Below, piece by piece: positions 63,380 through 64,000 of a stretch of DNA of 64,000 nucleotides (positions are counted from its first letter, which is position 1; each line of letters starts with the position of its first letter). The notes below the pieces were generated by a model. It ran no database searches. It was not told the DNA's origin and worked only from the letters and a program-made list of their open reading frames with translations. Source of the DNA: Lacrimispora amygdalina (GTDB lineage Bacteria > Bacillota > Clostridia > Lachnospirales > Lachnospiraceae); assembly GCF_003432035.1 (NCBI RefSeq), contig NZ_QOHO01000043.1, positions 1-64,000 of the forward strand. Direction: 5' to 3'. The position numbers were made by a program, and so were the translations under genes.

Positions 63380-64000
63380 AAATGCTGAAATATACGGATA
63401 CAACGAAGATGTAAGCGATTTGGTGGAAAAAATCCGTAGAAGCAAAAAGGTTCATACTCTGACGGTTAATTCAGAGGGATATATTTTGGCCGGCAATAGC
63501 AGATACAAAGCTTGTATAGAACTTGGAATCGGAGAGGTCAATGTAGAAGTTATCGACTTTGAAACACCAGAGGAAGAGATTGAGTATATTATCAATGACA
63601 ATGCTACTAGAGAAAAGACGGTCGAGCAGAAGTCAAGAGAGGCCAAGGCATTAAAAGAAGTTGAAGAGGCTCTCGCAAAGAAAAGACAGGCAACGTCTAC
63701 TGGAGGGGTTAGACCTCAGCTTGTGGCAGTTCCGCCACATGCTGTAGAACAAATAGAACAAGGAAAATCCAGAGATATTACCGCAAAAAAAATAGGATTG
63801 CGTTCTGGCAGAGAAGCCGATAGAGCCATAAATACGATAAAGGTCATAGATAAACTGGAAAATGAAGGCAGAAAAGAAGAAGCAGACTTGGTTCGGGCAG
63901 TTTTAAATAAAAGAAGTGTCTCTACTGCCGAAGAGCTGGCAAAAAATATCGACAAGGTAGATATACCTGAAGATGATATTGAGCTAATTAAAATGGGAAG
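63333..64000 (+). CDS. ParB/Spo0J-like protein, truncated by the window edge
   Basis: The start GTG 63333 lies about eight bases after GGAAGGAG, in a different frame inside the end of the DUF262 gene; ATG 63348 is an alternative. The ParB N-terminal domain is clear: MKIADLKPHPKNAEIYG, VSDLVEKIRRSKKVHTLTV, GYILAGNSRYKACIELG, then INDNATREKTVEQKSREAK. A HTH-like stretch follows (GKSRDITAKKIGLRSGREAD). At least 222 residues; the C-terminus is beyond 64,000. Confidence 0.85.
   Translation, partial: MRATKMKIADLKPHPKNAEIYGYNEDVSDLVEKIRRSKKVHTLTVNSEGYILAGNSRYKACIELGIGEVNVEVIDFETPEEEIEYIINDNATREKTVEQKSREAKALKEVEEALAKKRQATSTGGVRPQLVAVPPHAVEQIEQGKSRDITAKKIGLRSGREADRAINTIKVIDKLENEGRKEEADLVRAVLNKRSVSTAEELAKNIDKVDIPEDDIELIKMG

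Noticed and set aside
63716-63955. Minus-strand frame at the right edge
   Set aside because: It is antisense to the well-supported ParB-like gene and has no ribosome binding site.

Overview
This 64-kb window is part of a low-GC tailed-phage genome (lytic, prophage or phage-plasmid) whose gene set points to a Firmicutes host, probably a gut Clostridia/Lachnospiraceae relative. The basis is AT-rich DNA with strong AGGAGG-type ribosome binding sites, sigma-A-type promoters (TTGACA, 17 bp, TATAAT), LexA/DinR-like boxes, an endolysin with choline-binding-type repeats, and many small proteins of clostridial-phage type. No host chromosomal genes, rRNA or CRISPR arrays were seen.

Layout. Positions 1-40,431 are almost entirely minus strand and are read right to left: antirepressor and replication-initiator-like genes (40.4-37.3 kb), a split YonO-like single-chain RNA polymerase (35.8-31.7 kb), a PhoH-like ATPase and metallophosphoesterase (29.2-26.2 kb), a mobile block with homing endonucleases, an HU protein and a tyrosine recombinase (26-21.8 kb), the endolysin, terminase (19.5-16.6 kb), portal, protease/scaffold, capsid, head-tail and tail genes, holin-type proteins, and a tape-measure gene that appears to be cut by an intron at the left edge. 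Positions 40.4-42.7 kb form a mostly non-coding hub with iteron-like repeats, palindromes, a repressor and divergent promoters. From 42.7 kb to the right edge nearly everything is plus strand: a structured-RNA locus, a fourth antirepressor, many small early/accessory proteins, an adenine methyltransferase, two paralogous HNH endonucleases, a second tyrosine recombinase, toxin-antitoxin-like pairs, and a DUF262/ParB-like pair behind an SOS-type promoter. Three clear tRNAs (Ser-UGA, Asn-GUU, Gln-UUG) lie at 20.4, 29.5 and 62.1 kb.

How it may work. Early plus-strand genes use host-type promoters controlled by several small HTH repressors and by four antirepressors of different families, which suggests layered lysis-lysogeny control. 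The phage polymerase lies upstream of the late block and probably transcribes it. This would fit the intrinsic terminators that sit between co-directional late genes without obvious new promoters.

Most unusual observations: (1) at least five genes have excellent ribosome binding sites but no ATG/GTG/TTG, and appear to start at AUA; two or three more appear to start at AUU. (2) A 2-kb locus at 42.95-44.95 kb is packed with hairpins. It holds three hairpins with the same CUACCAA loop, a roughly 30-bp long-range helix whose internal differences are mainly G-U wobbles, a tiny hydrophobic peptide, and an HTH gene. (3) The RNA polymerase gene is interrupted by a 1.4-kb group I intron carrying a homing endonuclease, and the exact splice that restores a 916-residue protein can be predicted. 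(4) A compact structured RNA follows directly behind a LexA-box promoter. All identifications come from reading the sequence; no database search was run.
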